Shown here piece after piece: positions 41,895 through 50,765 of a stretch of DNA of 64,000 nucleotides. Made by a program: the position numbers and the translations under genes. The DNA is from Amycolatopsis rubida (GTDB lineage Bacteria; Actinomycetota; Actinomycetes; Mycobacteriales; Pseudonocardiaceae), in NCBI RefSeq assembly GCF_900115345.1, contig NZ_FOWC01000012.1:62001-126000 (forward strand), in the 5' to 3' direction. How positions within the stretch are numbered: the stretch's first letter is position 1; each line of letters starts with the position of its first letter. The notes under the pieces were generated by a model, which was not told where the DNA came from, did no database searches, and saw only the letters and a program-made list of their open reading frames with translations.

Positions 41895-44800
41895 GAGCCG
41901 CCTCCATGATCGCTTCGTCGACATCGCGGCCGGCGGCGCGCGCCGCCTTCGCCGCATCGAGGACCCGCTGGTAGTCGCGCGGCATCACCTTGGTGAACGC
42001 CGCCGCGCGCCGGGTCCAGTCGCCCAGGAGCGACGCGGCCACGGCCGAGCGGGTGAGGTCGTGGTGCTGCTGCACGATCTGCTTGAGCCAGGCCAGATCT
42101 TCCGCGTCCAGCGGTTGCAGGTCCACCATCTCCTGGTTGACCTTCGCGCGGTCCAGGTCGAGCACGTACGCGCTGCCGCCGGACATCCCGGCCGCCAGGT
42201 TCCGCCCGGTCGGGCCGAGCACGACCGCGCGGCCGCCGGTCATGTACTCGAACGCGTGGTCGCCCACGCCCTCGGCCACGACCGTCGCGCCGGAGTTGCG
42301 GACGCAGAACCGCTCGCCGACCTGACCGCGCAGGAACAGCTCGCCGGACGTCGCACCGTAGGCCAGCGTGTTGCCCGCGATCGTCTGCTGTTCGGCGGCG
42401 AAGCTCGCGTCCGGATGCGGGCGGACCACGATCCGGCCGCCGGACAGGCCCTTGCCGACATAGTCGTTGGCGTCGCCGACCATGTCCAGCGTGATGCCGC
42501 GCGGCAGGAACGCGCCGAGCGACTGCCCGGCCGAACCGGTGAGCAGCACGTGGATCGTGCCGTCCGGCAGGCCCTCGCCGCCGTAGCGGCGGGTGACCTC
42601 CGAGCCCAGCAGGGTGCCGACGGTGCGGTTCACGTTGCGCACCGGCAGTTCCAAACGCACCGGATGCGCGTCTTCCAGCGCCGCCTCGGCGAGCTGGATG
42701 AGCGTGCGGTCCAGCGCGTGCGCCAGGCCGTGGTCCTGCTCGCGCACGCGCCGCTTCGCACCGCCGTACGGCGTCTCCGCGGGCATCTCGAAGACCGGGC
42801 CGAGGTCGAGCCCGGAGGACTTCCAGTGCCGCACGGCCTCGTCGGTGTCGAGCATGTCGGCGTGCCCGATCGCCTCGTCGAGCGTGCGGAATCCCAGCCG
42901 CGCCAGGGTTTCCCGCACTTCTTCGGCGACGAACTCGAAGTACCGCACCACGTGGTCGGCCTGTCCGGTATAGCGCTTGCGCAGTTCGGGGCTCTGCGTG
43001 GCGACGCCGACCGGGCATGTGTCGAGGTGACAGACGCGCATCATGACGCAGCCCGCGACGACCAGCGGCGCGGTCGCGAAGCCGTACTCCTCGGCGCCGA
43101 GGAGAGCGGCGATCACGACGTCGCGGCCGGTCTTCATCGCACCGTCCACCTGGACCGTGATCCGGTCGCGCAAACCGTTGAGCAGCAACGTCTGCTGCGT
43201 TTCGGCGAGCCCGATCTCCCACGGCGTCCCGGCGTGCTTGAGCGAGTTCATCGGGGACGCGCCGGTGCCGCCGTCGTGCCCGGAAATCAGCACGACGTCG
43301 GCGTGCGCCTTGGACACGCCCGCCGCGACCGTGCCGACGCCCAGCGAGGACACCAGCTTCACGTGGACGCGGGCCCGCTCGTTGGCGTTCTTGAGGTCGT
43401 GGATCAGCTGCGCCAGGTCCTCGATGGAATAGATGTCGTGGTGCGGCGGCGGGGAGATCAGGCCGACACCCGGCGTCGAATGCCGCGTGCGGGCGATCCA
43501 CGGGTACACCTTGTTCGGCGGCAGCTGCCCGCCTTCGCCCGGCTTCGCGCCCTGCGCCATCTTGATCTGGATGTCGTCGGCATTGACGAGATACTCGCTC
43601 GTGACGCCGAACCGGCCCGACGCGACCTGCTTGATCGCGCTGCGCCGCTGCGGGTCGTACAGCCGCTCCGGGTCCTCGCCGCCCTCGCCGGTGTTCGACC
43701 GGCCGCCGATGCGGTTCATCGCGATGGCGAGGGTTTCGTGCGCCTCGGCCGAAATCGAGCCGTACGACATCGCCCCGGTGTTGAACCGGCGCAGGATCGC
43801 CGACGCGGGCTCGACCTCGTCCAGCGGGATCGGCTCGCGCGCGCCGTCGCGGAACTTGAACAGCCCGCGCAGCGTGCCGCCTTCGCGATAGAGCCGGTGC
43901 ACCTCTTCGGTGTACTCGCGGTACACCTCGTCGCGCCCGGTCTTCGACGCGTGCTGCAGCAGGAACACCGTCTCCGGCGTGAACAGGTGCAGCTCGCCCT
44001 CGCGGCGGTAGGCGTACTCGCCGCCGGTCTCAAGGCCGCGGTGGACGCGGTCGGTCGGGTTGTCCGGGTACGCCCGGCGGTGCCGCACCGCGACCTCTTC
44101 GGCGAGCACGTCCATTCCGACGCCGCCGAGCTTCGACGACGTACCGGTGAAGTACTCGTCGAGCAGTTCCTGGCTCAGGCCAAGGGATTCGAAGACCTGC
44201 GCCGCGGTGTACGCGCCGACCGTCGAAATGCCCATCTTGGACATGATCTTCAGGACGCCCTTGACGAGCGCCTGCACGTAGCTGCGGACCGCCTTCGCCG
44301 ACTCGATGCCGGTGATCGCGCCCTGGCTGATCATGTCTTCGATGGTTTCGAAGGCCAGATACGGGTTCACCGCCGCCGCGCCGTAGCCCAGCAGCAGAGC
44401 GATGTGGTGCACCTCGCGGGCGTCGCCGGTCTCCACGACCAGCGCGACGCGCAGCCGTTCCTTGGTGCGCACGAGATGGTGGTGCACCGCGGAAACCAGC
44501 AGCAGCGACGGGATCGGAGCCATCCGGTGGTCGGAGTCGCGGTCGGACAGCACGAGCGTGCGCGCGCCCGCCGCGATCGCCTCGGACGCGTCGCGCCGCA
44601 CCCGCTCGATCGCCGCCGCCAGCGCGTCCGCCCCGCCGTCCACTTCGTACAGTCCGGAAAGGACGCTGCAGGAGAACCCGGGCAGGTCCCCGTCGTCGTT
44701 GATGTGGATGAGCTTGGCCAGCTCGTCGTTGTCGATCACCGGGTACGGCAGGTTCAGGTGCCGGCACGACGCGGGCCCCGGCGCGAGCAGATTGCGCTCC

Positions 44801-46428
44801 GGCCCCATGATCCGGCTCATCGACGTGACCAGCTCTTCGCGAATCGCGTCCAGCGGCGGGTTGGTCACCTGCGCGAAGTTCTGCGTGAAATAGTCGTAGA
44901 GCAGCCGGGACCGCTTGGACAGCACGGCGACCGGGGTGTCCGACCCCATCGACCCGATCGGCTCAGCCCCGTTGGCGGCCATCGGCGCGAGCAGGATCTT
45001 CAGTTCTTCTTCGGTGTAGCCGAAAGCGAGCTGGCGGCGCAGCACCGAATCGTGGCTCTGCACCACGTGGTCGCGGTCGGGCAGCTCGGCGATCTTCAGC
45101 AGCCCGGCGTGCAGCCAGTCGCTGTACTGCTGCTTGCGCGCCAGCGCGGACTTGACCTCTTCGTCGTCCACGATCCGGCCCGCCGCGGTGTCCACGAGGA
45201 ACATCCGGCCCGGCTGCAGCCTGCCCTTCGCGACGACGTTTTCCGGTGCCACGTCGAGGACTCCGGCCTCGCTGGCCAGCACCACGCGGTCGTCGGCGGT
45301 GCGCCACCAGCGCGCCGGGCGCAGTCCGTTGCGGTCGAGCACCGCGCCGACGAGCGTGCCGTCGGTGAAGGTGACGCACGCCGGACCGTCCCACGGCTCC
45401 ATCAGACTGGCGTGGAACTGGTAGAAAGCGCGCCGTTCCGGATCCATCGCGGTGTGGTTTTCCCACGCCTCCGGGATCATCATCAGCACCGCGTGCGGCA
45501 GGGAACGGCCCGCGAGGTGCAGCAGCTCCAGCACCTCGTCGAAGGAGGCCGAGTCCGACGCGCCGGCCGAGCAGATCGGGTACAGCCGGGAGAGATCGCC
45601 CGGGAGGAGATCGGATTCGAGCAGCGCCTCGCGGGCGCGCATGCGGTTGCGGTTGCCGCGGATCGTGTTGATCTCGCCGTTGTGCGCGACAAACCGGAAC
45701 GGGTGCGCGAGCGGCCACGACGGGAAAGTGTTGGTGGAGAACCGGGAGTGCACGAGCGCGATCGCGCTGGCGAGCCGGGCATCGCGCAGGTCGGGGAAGA
45801 AGCGCGGCAGCTGCTCGGGCGTGAGCATGCCTTTGTAGACGATCGTGCGCGCGGACAGCGACGGGAAGTACGTGCCGCAGCCGGACGCGAGGCTCTCGTG
45901 CTCGACGCGCTTGCGCAGGCAGAAGGCCAGCCGGTCCAGCTCGAGGCCGGTTTCGCCGTGCGGGGACGACACGAACAGCATCGCGAAATGCGGCATCACC
46001 GAACGCGCGGTGGGGCCGATGTCCGCGCCGTCGGCGTCGACCGGAACCTCGCGCCAGCCAAGGACGGCGAGCCCTTCTTCGGCCGCGATCCGTTCGGTGA
46101 GCCCGATCGCCTTGCGGCGCTGCTCGTCGTCGGCGGGCAGGAACGCGATTCCGGCGGCATACGCGCCGCCGGCGGGCAACGGGAAGCCCGCCTCGGCGCG
46201 CAGCAGTTCGTCGGGCAGCTGCAGCAGGATCCCGGCGCCGTCGCCGCTCGTCGGCTCGGCTCCCGCGGCACCGCGGTGGTCGAGATTCGTGAGCGCGGCG
46301 AGACCGTCGGTGACGATCCCGTGCGTACGGCGACCCTGGACGTCGGCGACCATGGCGACGCCGCAGGAATCCTGCTCGGTGTCCGGGTCGTACAGACCCT
46401 GCTTGCCGGGGATGGCGGAGAAGATCAT
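41887..46428 (-). CDS. gltB: Glutamate synthase large subunit
   Basis: 1513 residues. Class II (Ntn) amidotransferase domain with catalytic Cys22 in DSCGVAM after a short propeptide, then the central domain, the FMN-binding synthase barrel (GMSYGSISAEAHETLAIAMN-like segment, HDGGTGASP), a 3Fe-4S Cys cluster CVMMRVCHLDTC near residue 1127, and the GxGxG beta-helix C-terminus. It makes two glutamate from glutamine and 2-oxoglutarate. ATG 46428 has AAGGAGG 11 nt upstream and gives the family N-terminus. A GlnR-like box lies about 95 bp upstream, so nitrogen control is expected. Confidence 0.97.
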   Translation of the reverse strand: MIFSAIPGKQGLYDPDTEQDSCGVAMVADVQGRRTHGIVTDGLAALTNLDHRGAAGAEPTSGDGAGILLQLPDELLRAEAGFPLPAGGAYAAGIAFLPADDEQRRKAIGLTERIAAEEGLAVLGWREVPVDADGADIGPTARSVMPHFAMLFVSSPHGETGLELDRLAFCLRKRVEHESLASGCGTYFPSLSARTIVYKGMLTPEQLPRFFPDLRDARLASAIALVHSRFSTNTFPSWPLAHPFRFVAHNGEINTIRGNRNRMRAREALLESDLLPGDLSRLYPICSAGASDSASFDEVLELLHLAGRSLPHAVLMMIPEAWENHTAMDPERRAFYQFHASLMEPWDGPACVTFTDGTLVGAVLDRNGLRPARWWRTADDRVVLASEAGVLDVAPENVVAKGRLQPGRMFLVDTAAGRIVDDEEVKSALARKQQYSDWLHAGLLKIAELPDRDHVVQSHDSVLRRQLAFGYTEEELKILLAPMAANGAEPIGSMGSDTPVAVLSKRSRLLYDYFTQNFAQVTNPPLDAIREELVTSMSRIMGPERNLLAPGPASCRHLNLPYPVIDNDELAKLIHINDDGDLPGFSCSVLSGLYEVDGGADALAAAIERVRRDASEAIAAGARTLVLSDRDSDHRMAPIPSLLLVSAVHHHLVRTKERLRVALVVETGDAREVHHIALLLGYGAAAVNPYLAFETIEDMISQGAITGIESAKAVRSYVQALVKGVLKIMSKMGISTVGAYTAAQVFESLGLSQELLDEYFTGTSSKLGGVGMDVLAEEVAVRHRRAYPDNPTDRVHRGLETGGEYAYRREGELHLFTPETVFLLQHASKTGRDEVYREYTEEVHRLYREGGTLRGLFKFRDGAREPIPLDEVEPASAILRRFNTGAMSYGSISAEAHETLAIAMNRIGGRSNTGEGGEDPERLYDPQRRSAIKQVASGRFGVTSEYLVNADDIQIKMAQGAKPGEGGQLPPNKVYPWIARTRHSTPGVGLISPPPHHDIYSIEDLAQLIHDLKNANERARVHVKLVSSLGVGTVAAGVSKAHADVVLISGHDGGTGASPMNSLKHAGTPWEIGLAETQQTLLLNGLRDRITVQVDGAMKTGRDVVIAALLGAEEYGFATAPLVVAGCVMMRVCHLDTCPVGVATQSPELRKRYTGQADHVVRYFEFVAEEVRETLARLGFRTLDEAIGHADMLDTDEAVRHWKSSGLDLGPVFEMPAETPYGGAKRRVREQDHGLAHALDRTLIQLAEAALEDAHPVRLELPVRNVNRTVGTLLGSEVTRRYGGEGLPDGTIHVLLTGSAGQSLGAFLPRGITLDMVGDANDYVGKGLSGGRIVVRPHPDASFAAEQQTIAGNTLAYGATSGELFLRGQVGERFCVRNSGATVVAEGVGDHAFEYMTGGRAVVLGPTGRNLAAGMSGGSAYVLDLDRAKVNQEMVDLQPLDAEDLAWLKQIVQQHHDLTRSAVAASLLGDWTRRAAAFTKVMPRDYQRVLDAAKAARAAGRDVDEAIMEAARG

Positions 46429-46522
46429 GGAAAAGGGACCTCCTTCGTCGTTTCGTGCGGTGGCCGGCGAACCGGCCGCGGGGAGCGCACGGGACGACGA
46501 TGGCCCGCTTGTTAGCGCGACT

Positions 46523-46538
46523 TTAACACCTGGGAAAC
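46523..46538. promoter_or_regulatory. GlnR-like box upstream of gltB
   Basis: TTAAC-acctgg-GAAAC fits the actinomycete GlnR consensus GTnAC-N6-GaAAC at nine of ten informative positions or one less, depending on weighting. It lies about 95 bp before the gltB start, a normal place for nitrogen control. Confidence 0.55.
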
Positions 46539-46772
46539 ACCCCAGCAGCGCCTCGGAGCTCCCCGGACGGGGAAGAACGGTAACGATCCGGCAGCGCGGA
46601 ACGACATAGTTCCGGATGGGTCCTGAGATGCTTCGGTCCGCGAAGCATAAGCCCCGGAGCCGCCGCACGCACCCGGCACGTGACGAAGTCGATGCGCCCG
46701 CTTCGTCCCCTTCGCCCGATCCTCCCAGGAAATCGCACGAATTTCCGGGAACCGCCCACACTCGGTGATCGT

Positions 46773-46797
46773 CGGTTGCCATAGTGTTCGGCAACCG
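46773..46797 (+). promoter_or_regulatory. Inverted repeat in the promoter of the type VII-like operon
   Basis: CGGTTGCC and GGCAACCG with a 9-nt spacer. TTGCCA at 46776 and TAGCTC at 46800 are 18 bp apart and could be the -35 and -10. So the repeat would overlap the promoter. Confidence 0.4.
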
Positions 46798-46826
46798 AAT
46801 AGCTCACGGGGAGGGCGGTTTCTTTC

Positions 46827-47168
46827 ATGTCCGGCATAGAAGTCGACGTCGAGACGATGAACCAGTACGCCGAGGTGCTCGACAGCCTCCACGAGAAGAT
46901 CAGCAAGATCAACGACTACATGCGCTCCACCGCGTGCGACACGTCCGGGTTCACCGGCCTGTTCGTGGTGCTGCAGCCGGTGGTGCAGCTGGTCGCGAAC
47001 CTCTACGGCGGAACGCTCGACTTCGGCCACTCGCGGCTGACCTCGCTGTCTGACGGGGTCAAGCAGGCGGCGCAGGCCTACGCGCACCACGACGCCAATT
47101 CCGCGCAGCTGCTCCAGCAGTTCATCGACCAGTTCGACGGCGTCGACTCCGGTCGCGGCGCGGCCTGA
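46827..47168 (+). CDS. WXG100/EspC-like small helical protein (type VII secretion-associated)
   Basis: 113 residues, all helix by appearance, with no signal peptide. The start MSGIEVDVETMNQYAEVLDS and a central conserved Gly-Phe turn (SGFTGLFVV) followed by a second long helix fit ESX secretion-associated (EspC/DUF2580-like) proteins, which are two-helix substrates or chaperones of type VII secretion. A clear WxG is absent. It is the first gene of a three-gene set. A GGGGAGGG lies 12 nt upstream of ATG. The family call is moderate. Confidence 0.65.
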   Translation: MSGIEVDVETMNQYAEVLDSLHEKISKINDYMRSTACDTSGFTGLFVVLQPVVQLVANLYGGTLDFGHSRLTSLSDGVKQAAQAYAHHDANSAQLLQQFIDQFDGVDSGRGAA

Positions 47169-47209
47169 TGCGCATCCGCACCACACAGTTCTGACTAGGG
47201 GGAACAGAC

Positions 47210-48811
47210 ATGGCACGGCACGGCGGAGGGCATGGCGGCAGCCACCACTCCGGGGGTACGGGGACGACGCATCCGCCGTCCCGTTCCGGGGGCGCCCCAC
47301 CGCACCCCGGCACCCAGCCGCATCCGGGAAACCAGCCGCATCCCGGCAACCAGCCGCCTCCGGGCGGCCAGCAGCCCGGCCATCCGGGCGGAAACCAGCA
47401 TCCCGGCACCGGCCCGGACGGACGCCGTCCGTCCGGCGGGGACGACCGGACGCATCCGAGCGGCACCGGGGGGAACTCCGGCGACGACAACGGCAACAGC
47501 CGCGACGGCCGGGATGGTCGAGATGGTCGGGATGGTCGGGATGGCCGCGACGGCCAGGACGGCGGCGAAGAAGGCGGCGACGGCCGGGGCCGCGACCGCG
47601 GCGAAGACGGGGGCGGCGAAGGCGGCGACGGGGGCGGCGAAGGCGGCTCCGGCGGCGGTAACGGCGGAGAGGGCGGCACCGGGGGTTCGGGCGGCGAGCC
47701 CGGCGGAGTTCCCGGCGGCACCGGCGACTTCGACCGGGGCGACTCGATCGTCGAATTGCTGCAGCCGCCGGAAGACACCTCTGGCGAGGACGTCCAGGCG
47801 CTGGTGAAGGACGCGGGCGTCGAGGTGATGGCCGTCGAGTGGGTGTACCAGAAGTTCACCGGCACCACGCTCACCCAGCAGTTCATCGAACCGCTCACCG
47901 GCGACTTCTCGAAGATGTCGGCCGACGCCGAGGCGTGGCGCAACATCTCCGAGGCGATGAAGGCGTTCTCCGAGGTGATGGTCGCCAACGAGAAGACCGT
48001 CAGCGATTCCTGGCACGGCATGGCTTCCTTGGAGCACAAGGCCTACGTGCAGGCCGGGTGGCGGGCCGGGCTCGCCGCCGAGGCCGGGATCGCGTCGTTG
48101 ATCGCCAAGGGCTTCGACCTGCTGTCGGACACGTCGAAGAAGCTCGCGGCCAAGGCGCTCGACCTGCTGAAAAGCCTGATCGACCGGCTGCTCGTGATGG
48201 CCGCCGAGGCGTGCGTCCCGATCGCGGGCTGGGTCGCCGACGCGATCACCGCGCTGTCCGAGCTGATCCCGCTGATCAACGCGCTGATCTCGATCATCGA
48301 GATGATCCAGGACATCATCACGAAGGTCCAGGACATCTGGACCTCGATCAAGGACATCGGGTCGCAGCTGCAGAAGATCAAGGACGTCGGCAGCATCGGC
48401 GATCTCGCCGACATCGCGAAGAACATCGGCGGCGACGTCGGCGACATCAAGGACAACGCCAAGGACATCGGCCAGGACGCCAAGGACGCCGTGCAAGCAG
48501 GCAAGGACGGCGTCCACGAGTCGCGCGAGGCGCACGCGGAAAACCGGCGCTCGCGCGAGGGCGGCGACGAAGGCGACCGCGCTTCCGGGGACGAAGGCGA
48601 CCGTTCGCAGGGTTCCGGCGAGCGCGGGCAGAACCAGCGGTCCGAACCGGACGGTCGGCAGCACCAGCCCCCGCAGAATCAGCAGCACCACCAGCCGCCG
48701 CAGCAACCGAGTCACCCGCCGTCCCAGCCGAACCACCCGCCCGCGAACCATCCGCCGTCCCATCCGCCCCGGCGCTCGGCGAGCGGCCGGATCCACGGCC
48801 GCATCGACTAA
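47210..48811 (+). CDS. Large low-complexity type VII-like cargo protein with WxG helical core
   Basis: 533 residues in three parts. Residues 1-180 are Gly/His/Pro- then Arg/Asp/Gly-rich (DGRDGRDGRDG). Residues about 185-430 are helical, with SDSWHGMASLEH (W268-H-G270, a WxG turn) and a long hydrophobic stretch (LLVMAAEACVPIAGWVADAI onward) that may insert in a membrane. The tail is charged, then Pro/His/Gln-rich. No enzymatic domain is recognisable. The layout fits a secreted type VII substrate. ATG 47210 follows GGGGG. Low-complexity ends make homology calls weak. Confidence 0.65.
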   Translation: MARHGGGHGGSHHSGGTGTTHPPSRSGGAPPHPGTQPHPGNQPHPGNQPPPGGQQPGHPGGNQHPGTGPDGRRPSGGDDRTHPSGTGGNSGDDNGNSRDGRDGRDGRDGRDGRDGQDGGEEGGDGRGRDRGEDGGGEGGDGGGEGGSGGGNGGEGGTGGSGGEPGGVPGGTGDFDRGDSIVELLQPPEDTSGEDVQALVKDAGVEVMAVEWVYQKFTGTTLTQQFIEPLTGDFSKMSADAEAWRNISEAMKAFSEVMVANEKTVSDSWHGMASLEHKAYVQAGWRAGLAAEAGIASLIAKGFDLLSDTSKKLAAKALDLLKSLIDRLLVMAAEACVPIAGWVADAITALSELIPLINALISIIEMIQDIITKVQDIWTSIKDIGSQLQKIKDVGSIGDLADIAKNIGGDVGDIKDNAKDIGQDAKDAVQAGKDGVHESREAHAENRRSREGGDEGDRASGDEGDRSQGSGERGQNQRSEPDGRQHQPPQNQQHHQPPQQPSHPPSQPNHPPANHPPSHPPRRSASGRIHGRID

Positions 48812-48826
48812 GGAGGAACTGCCGAG

Positions 48827-49615
48827 ATGTCCCACCCCGTCACCGCGGACGATTCGTGGAAGACGCCCGAGCTGCGGGAGGCCGAGGCCGCGCTCGACCG
48901 GACGGTCCGCAAGTCCCAGCAGCTGCTGAAGGACCTGGAGAAGATCAAGCTCCGGCCGCTGCCCAAAACCGACACCCCGGAACGGATCGAGGCGATCAAG
49001 CGGGCCGCCTCGCGTCCGGACGCTCCCGCGCAGCTGCGGCTGATCAAGCGGAAGGTCGACGCGGGCGAATACTCCTGGGAGGACGTCGCCGCGGGCCGGG
49101 CCTTCGCCGACCCCGAGGTCCGCGCGCTCGCCGACGAAAAGCTCAGCGAGGCCAAGGACATCCTTGAGGAACTGGAGGAAGGCCAGCGCCCCGAGGAGAT
49201 CCTCGAGGCGCGCACCGGCGGCGCCGGGAACCCGTTGTCGGACACCGGACGCTCGAAGTATCCGGACATGCCGGACAAGCCCGCCGGGTTCTCCGCCGCG
49301 GACCCGCTGGCGGGCAGCGTCCGGCCGCAGCCCCCGGCCCCGCCCGCACCGGAGCCCGCGGAGTACTCGAACGACAATCCGCTCGCCGACCGGACGCCGC
49401 CGCCTCCGGCTCCGCCGAAGGAAGAACCGCCCGCTCCCCCTCGGCATCGCGCCCCGGAACCGGAGCCGGAGGACGATTTCGCCGATCCCCTCGCTGATCG
49501 AGGCGGCCTGCCGAAGCGGTCCGATCCCCAGCCGCCGCCGTCGTCGGGGCGCCGCTCCCGGCGGCAGGGCTCCGGCGATGACGACGACTACTTCGGCGGC
49601 TCGTTCCTCAGCTGA
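48827..49615 (+). CDS. Hypothetical protein of the type VII-like operon
   Basis: 262 residues; family not recognised. The first ~135 residues are charged coiled-coil helix (ELREAEAALDRTVRKSQQLL, then KDLEKIK). The rest is Pro/Glu-rich with spaced NPLSD, DPLAG, NPLAD and DPLAD motifs and an acidic-aromatic tip DDDDYFGGSFLS. Such a tip recurs in actinobacterial type VII-linked proteins and could be a docking signal; that is inference. GGAGG lies 9 nt before ATG 48827, 15 bp after the previous stop. A terminator follows. Confidence 0.7.
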   Translation: MSHPVTADDSWKTPELREAEAALDRTVRKSQQLLKDLEKIKLRPLPKTDTPERIEAIKRAASRPDAPAQLRLIKRKVDAGEYSWEDVAAGRAFADPEVRALADEKLSEAKDILEELEEGQRPEEILEARTGGAGNPLSDTGRSKYPDMPDKPAGFSAADPLAGSVRPQPPAPPAPEPAEYSNDNPLADRTPPPPAPPKEEPPAPPRHRAPEPEPEDDFADPLADRGGLPKRSDPQPPPSSGRRSRRQGSGDDDDYFGGSFLS

Positions 49616-49637
49616 GCCCGCAGAGCCTGCCGCACAC

Positions 49638-49677
49638 AAAACGAGGCCCCCGCCCAACCCGGGCGAGGGCCTCGTTT
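49638..49677. terminator. Bidirectional terminator between the type VII-like operon and lgt
   Basis: A 17-bp stem with one mismatch (AAACGAGGCCC.CGCCC) and loop AACCC. It has T runs on both sides, so it can serve both convergent transcripts. Confidence 0.88.
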
Positions 49678-49689
49678 CCGTCGCGATGC

Positions 49690-50697
49690 TCAGGACTTCT
49701 CGGACTTGCCGTTCTCGGCGGAGGAAGATCCGGCGTCCACAGTGTCTTCCGCGGCCTTCTCGGCCTTCTCGTCCGGGGCGTCCGAAGTGGACTCGACCGC
49801 GGCGGCCCGCTCGTCTCCCTTGCTGCGCAACGCCTCCGGGGCCTCGCGCGGACCGCGTTTGGCCGCGACGACGAAGTAGGCCATCGCGCCGATGAACAGC
49901 AAAATCGAGGTCCACACGTTGACCCGCAGGCCGAGGATGTGGTTGGCGGTGTCGGTGCGCATCAGCTCGATCCAGCAGCGGCCGACGGTGTAGCCCGCGA
50001 CGTAGAGCGCGAACGCGCGGCCGTGGCCGAGCTTGAACTTGCGGTCCGCCCACACCACGAGCAGCGCGATGAGCAGGTTCCAGATCAGCTCGTACAGGAA
50101 CGTCGGGTGCACCGGGCTTTCCGGCAGCGGGATGTGCCCGGTCGCGACGCCGCCGAGAGCGTCCGGGGCCCCGGTGGCCGGGTCGAAGCGCTGGTAGACC
50201 TCCAGGCCCCACGGCAGGTCGGTGTGCGCGCCGTACAGCTCCTGGTTGAAGTAGTTGCCGAGCCGCCCGATCGCCTGCGCGACGATGATGCCGGGCGCGA
50301 TCGCGTCGGCCATCGCGGGCAGCGGGATCCCCCGGCGGCGGCAGGCGATCAGCGCGCCGACGGCGCCGAGCGCGACCGCGCCCCAGATGCCGAGCCCGCC
50401 GTCCCAGATGGCGAAAGCGTTCCAGGGGTTCTTGCCCTCGGTGAAGTACAGCTCCGGGTCGGTGATGACGTGGTAGAGCCGGCCGCCGACCAGGCCGAAC
50501 GGCACCGCGAACACCGCGATGTCGAGCACCGTGCCCTTGGTGCCGCCCCGGGCCTCCCAGCGCCGCTCGCCCCACCAGATCGCCACGATGATGCCGGCGA
50601 TGATGCAGAGCGCGTACGCCCGGATCGGGATCGGGCCCAGGTGCCAGACGCCTTGGTCGGGGCTCGGGATCGTGGCCAGGAATGCTGCGGAGTACAC
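49690..50697 (-). CDS. lgt: Prolipoprotein diacylglyceryl transferase
   Basis: 335 residues. Transfers diacylglycerol from phosphatidylglycerol to the lipobox Cys of prolipoproteins. Seven membrane helices and the family motifs WDGGLGIWG and IGRLGNYFNQELYG with the essential Arg are present. The C-terminal ~55 residues are a charged Ala/Glu/Ser/Lys tail usual in actinobacteria. GTG 50697 is six bases after TACGGT with no Shine-Dalgarno. In M. tuberculosis lgt directly follows trpA; here six genes have come between. Confidence 0.96.
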   Translation of the reverse strand: MYSAAFLATIPSPDQGVWHLGPIPIRAYALCIIAGIIVAIWWGERRWEARGGTKGTVLDIAVFAVPFGLVGGRLYHVITDPELYFTEGKNPWNAFAIWDGGLGIWGAVALGAVGALIACRRRGIPLPAMADAIAPGIIVAQAIGRLGNYFNQELYGAHTDLPWGLEVYQRFDPATGAPDALGGVATGHIPLPESPVHPTFLYELIWNLLIALLVVWADRKFKLGHGRAFALYVAGYTVGRCWIELMRTDTANHILGLRVNVWTSILLFIGAMAYFVVAAKRGPREAPEALRSKGDERAAAVESTSDAPDEKAEKAAEDTVDAGSSSAENGKSEKS

Positions 50698-50703
50698 GCG
50701 GCC

Positions 50704-50709
50704 ACCGTA
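50704..50709 (-). promoter_or_regulatory. -10 box for leaderless lgt mRNA
   Basis: TACGGT on the minus strand, six bases before GTG 50697; TANNNT type, no Shine-Dalgarno. Confidence 0.45.
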
Positions 50710-50765
50710 GCGCGTCGGACCCCGGTCGTGGTCCCGGTGCCGCGGAACCCTTAGTCAAGACCCGG

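Larger units (their letters stand above)
46429..46826. other. 398-bp divergent intergenic region between gltB and the type VII-like genes
   Basis: It holds the GlnR-like box near gltB and an 8-bp inverted repeat with promoter-like hexamers near the type VII genes. The middle (about 46545-46770) has no gene with coding bias and no recognised RNA element. Confidence 0.6.

Noticed and set aside
41869..46515. Plus-strand open frame of about 1550 codons opposite gltB
   Set aside because: Antisense shadow of a full-length glutamate synthase; composition is typical of shadow frames.
47500..47680. GGTCGGGATGGTCGGGATGG-like repeat as a non-coding element
   Set aside because: It is in frame and encodes a DGR repeat in the low-complexity part of the type VII-like protein.
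47195..50758. Minus-strand open frame of about 1190 codons across the type VII-like genes and lgt
   Set aside because: It covers three good plus-strand genes and the wrong frame of lgt; no motif supports it.
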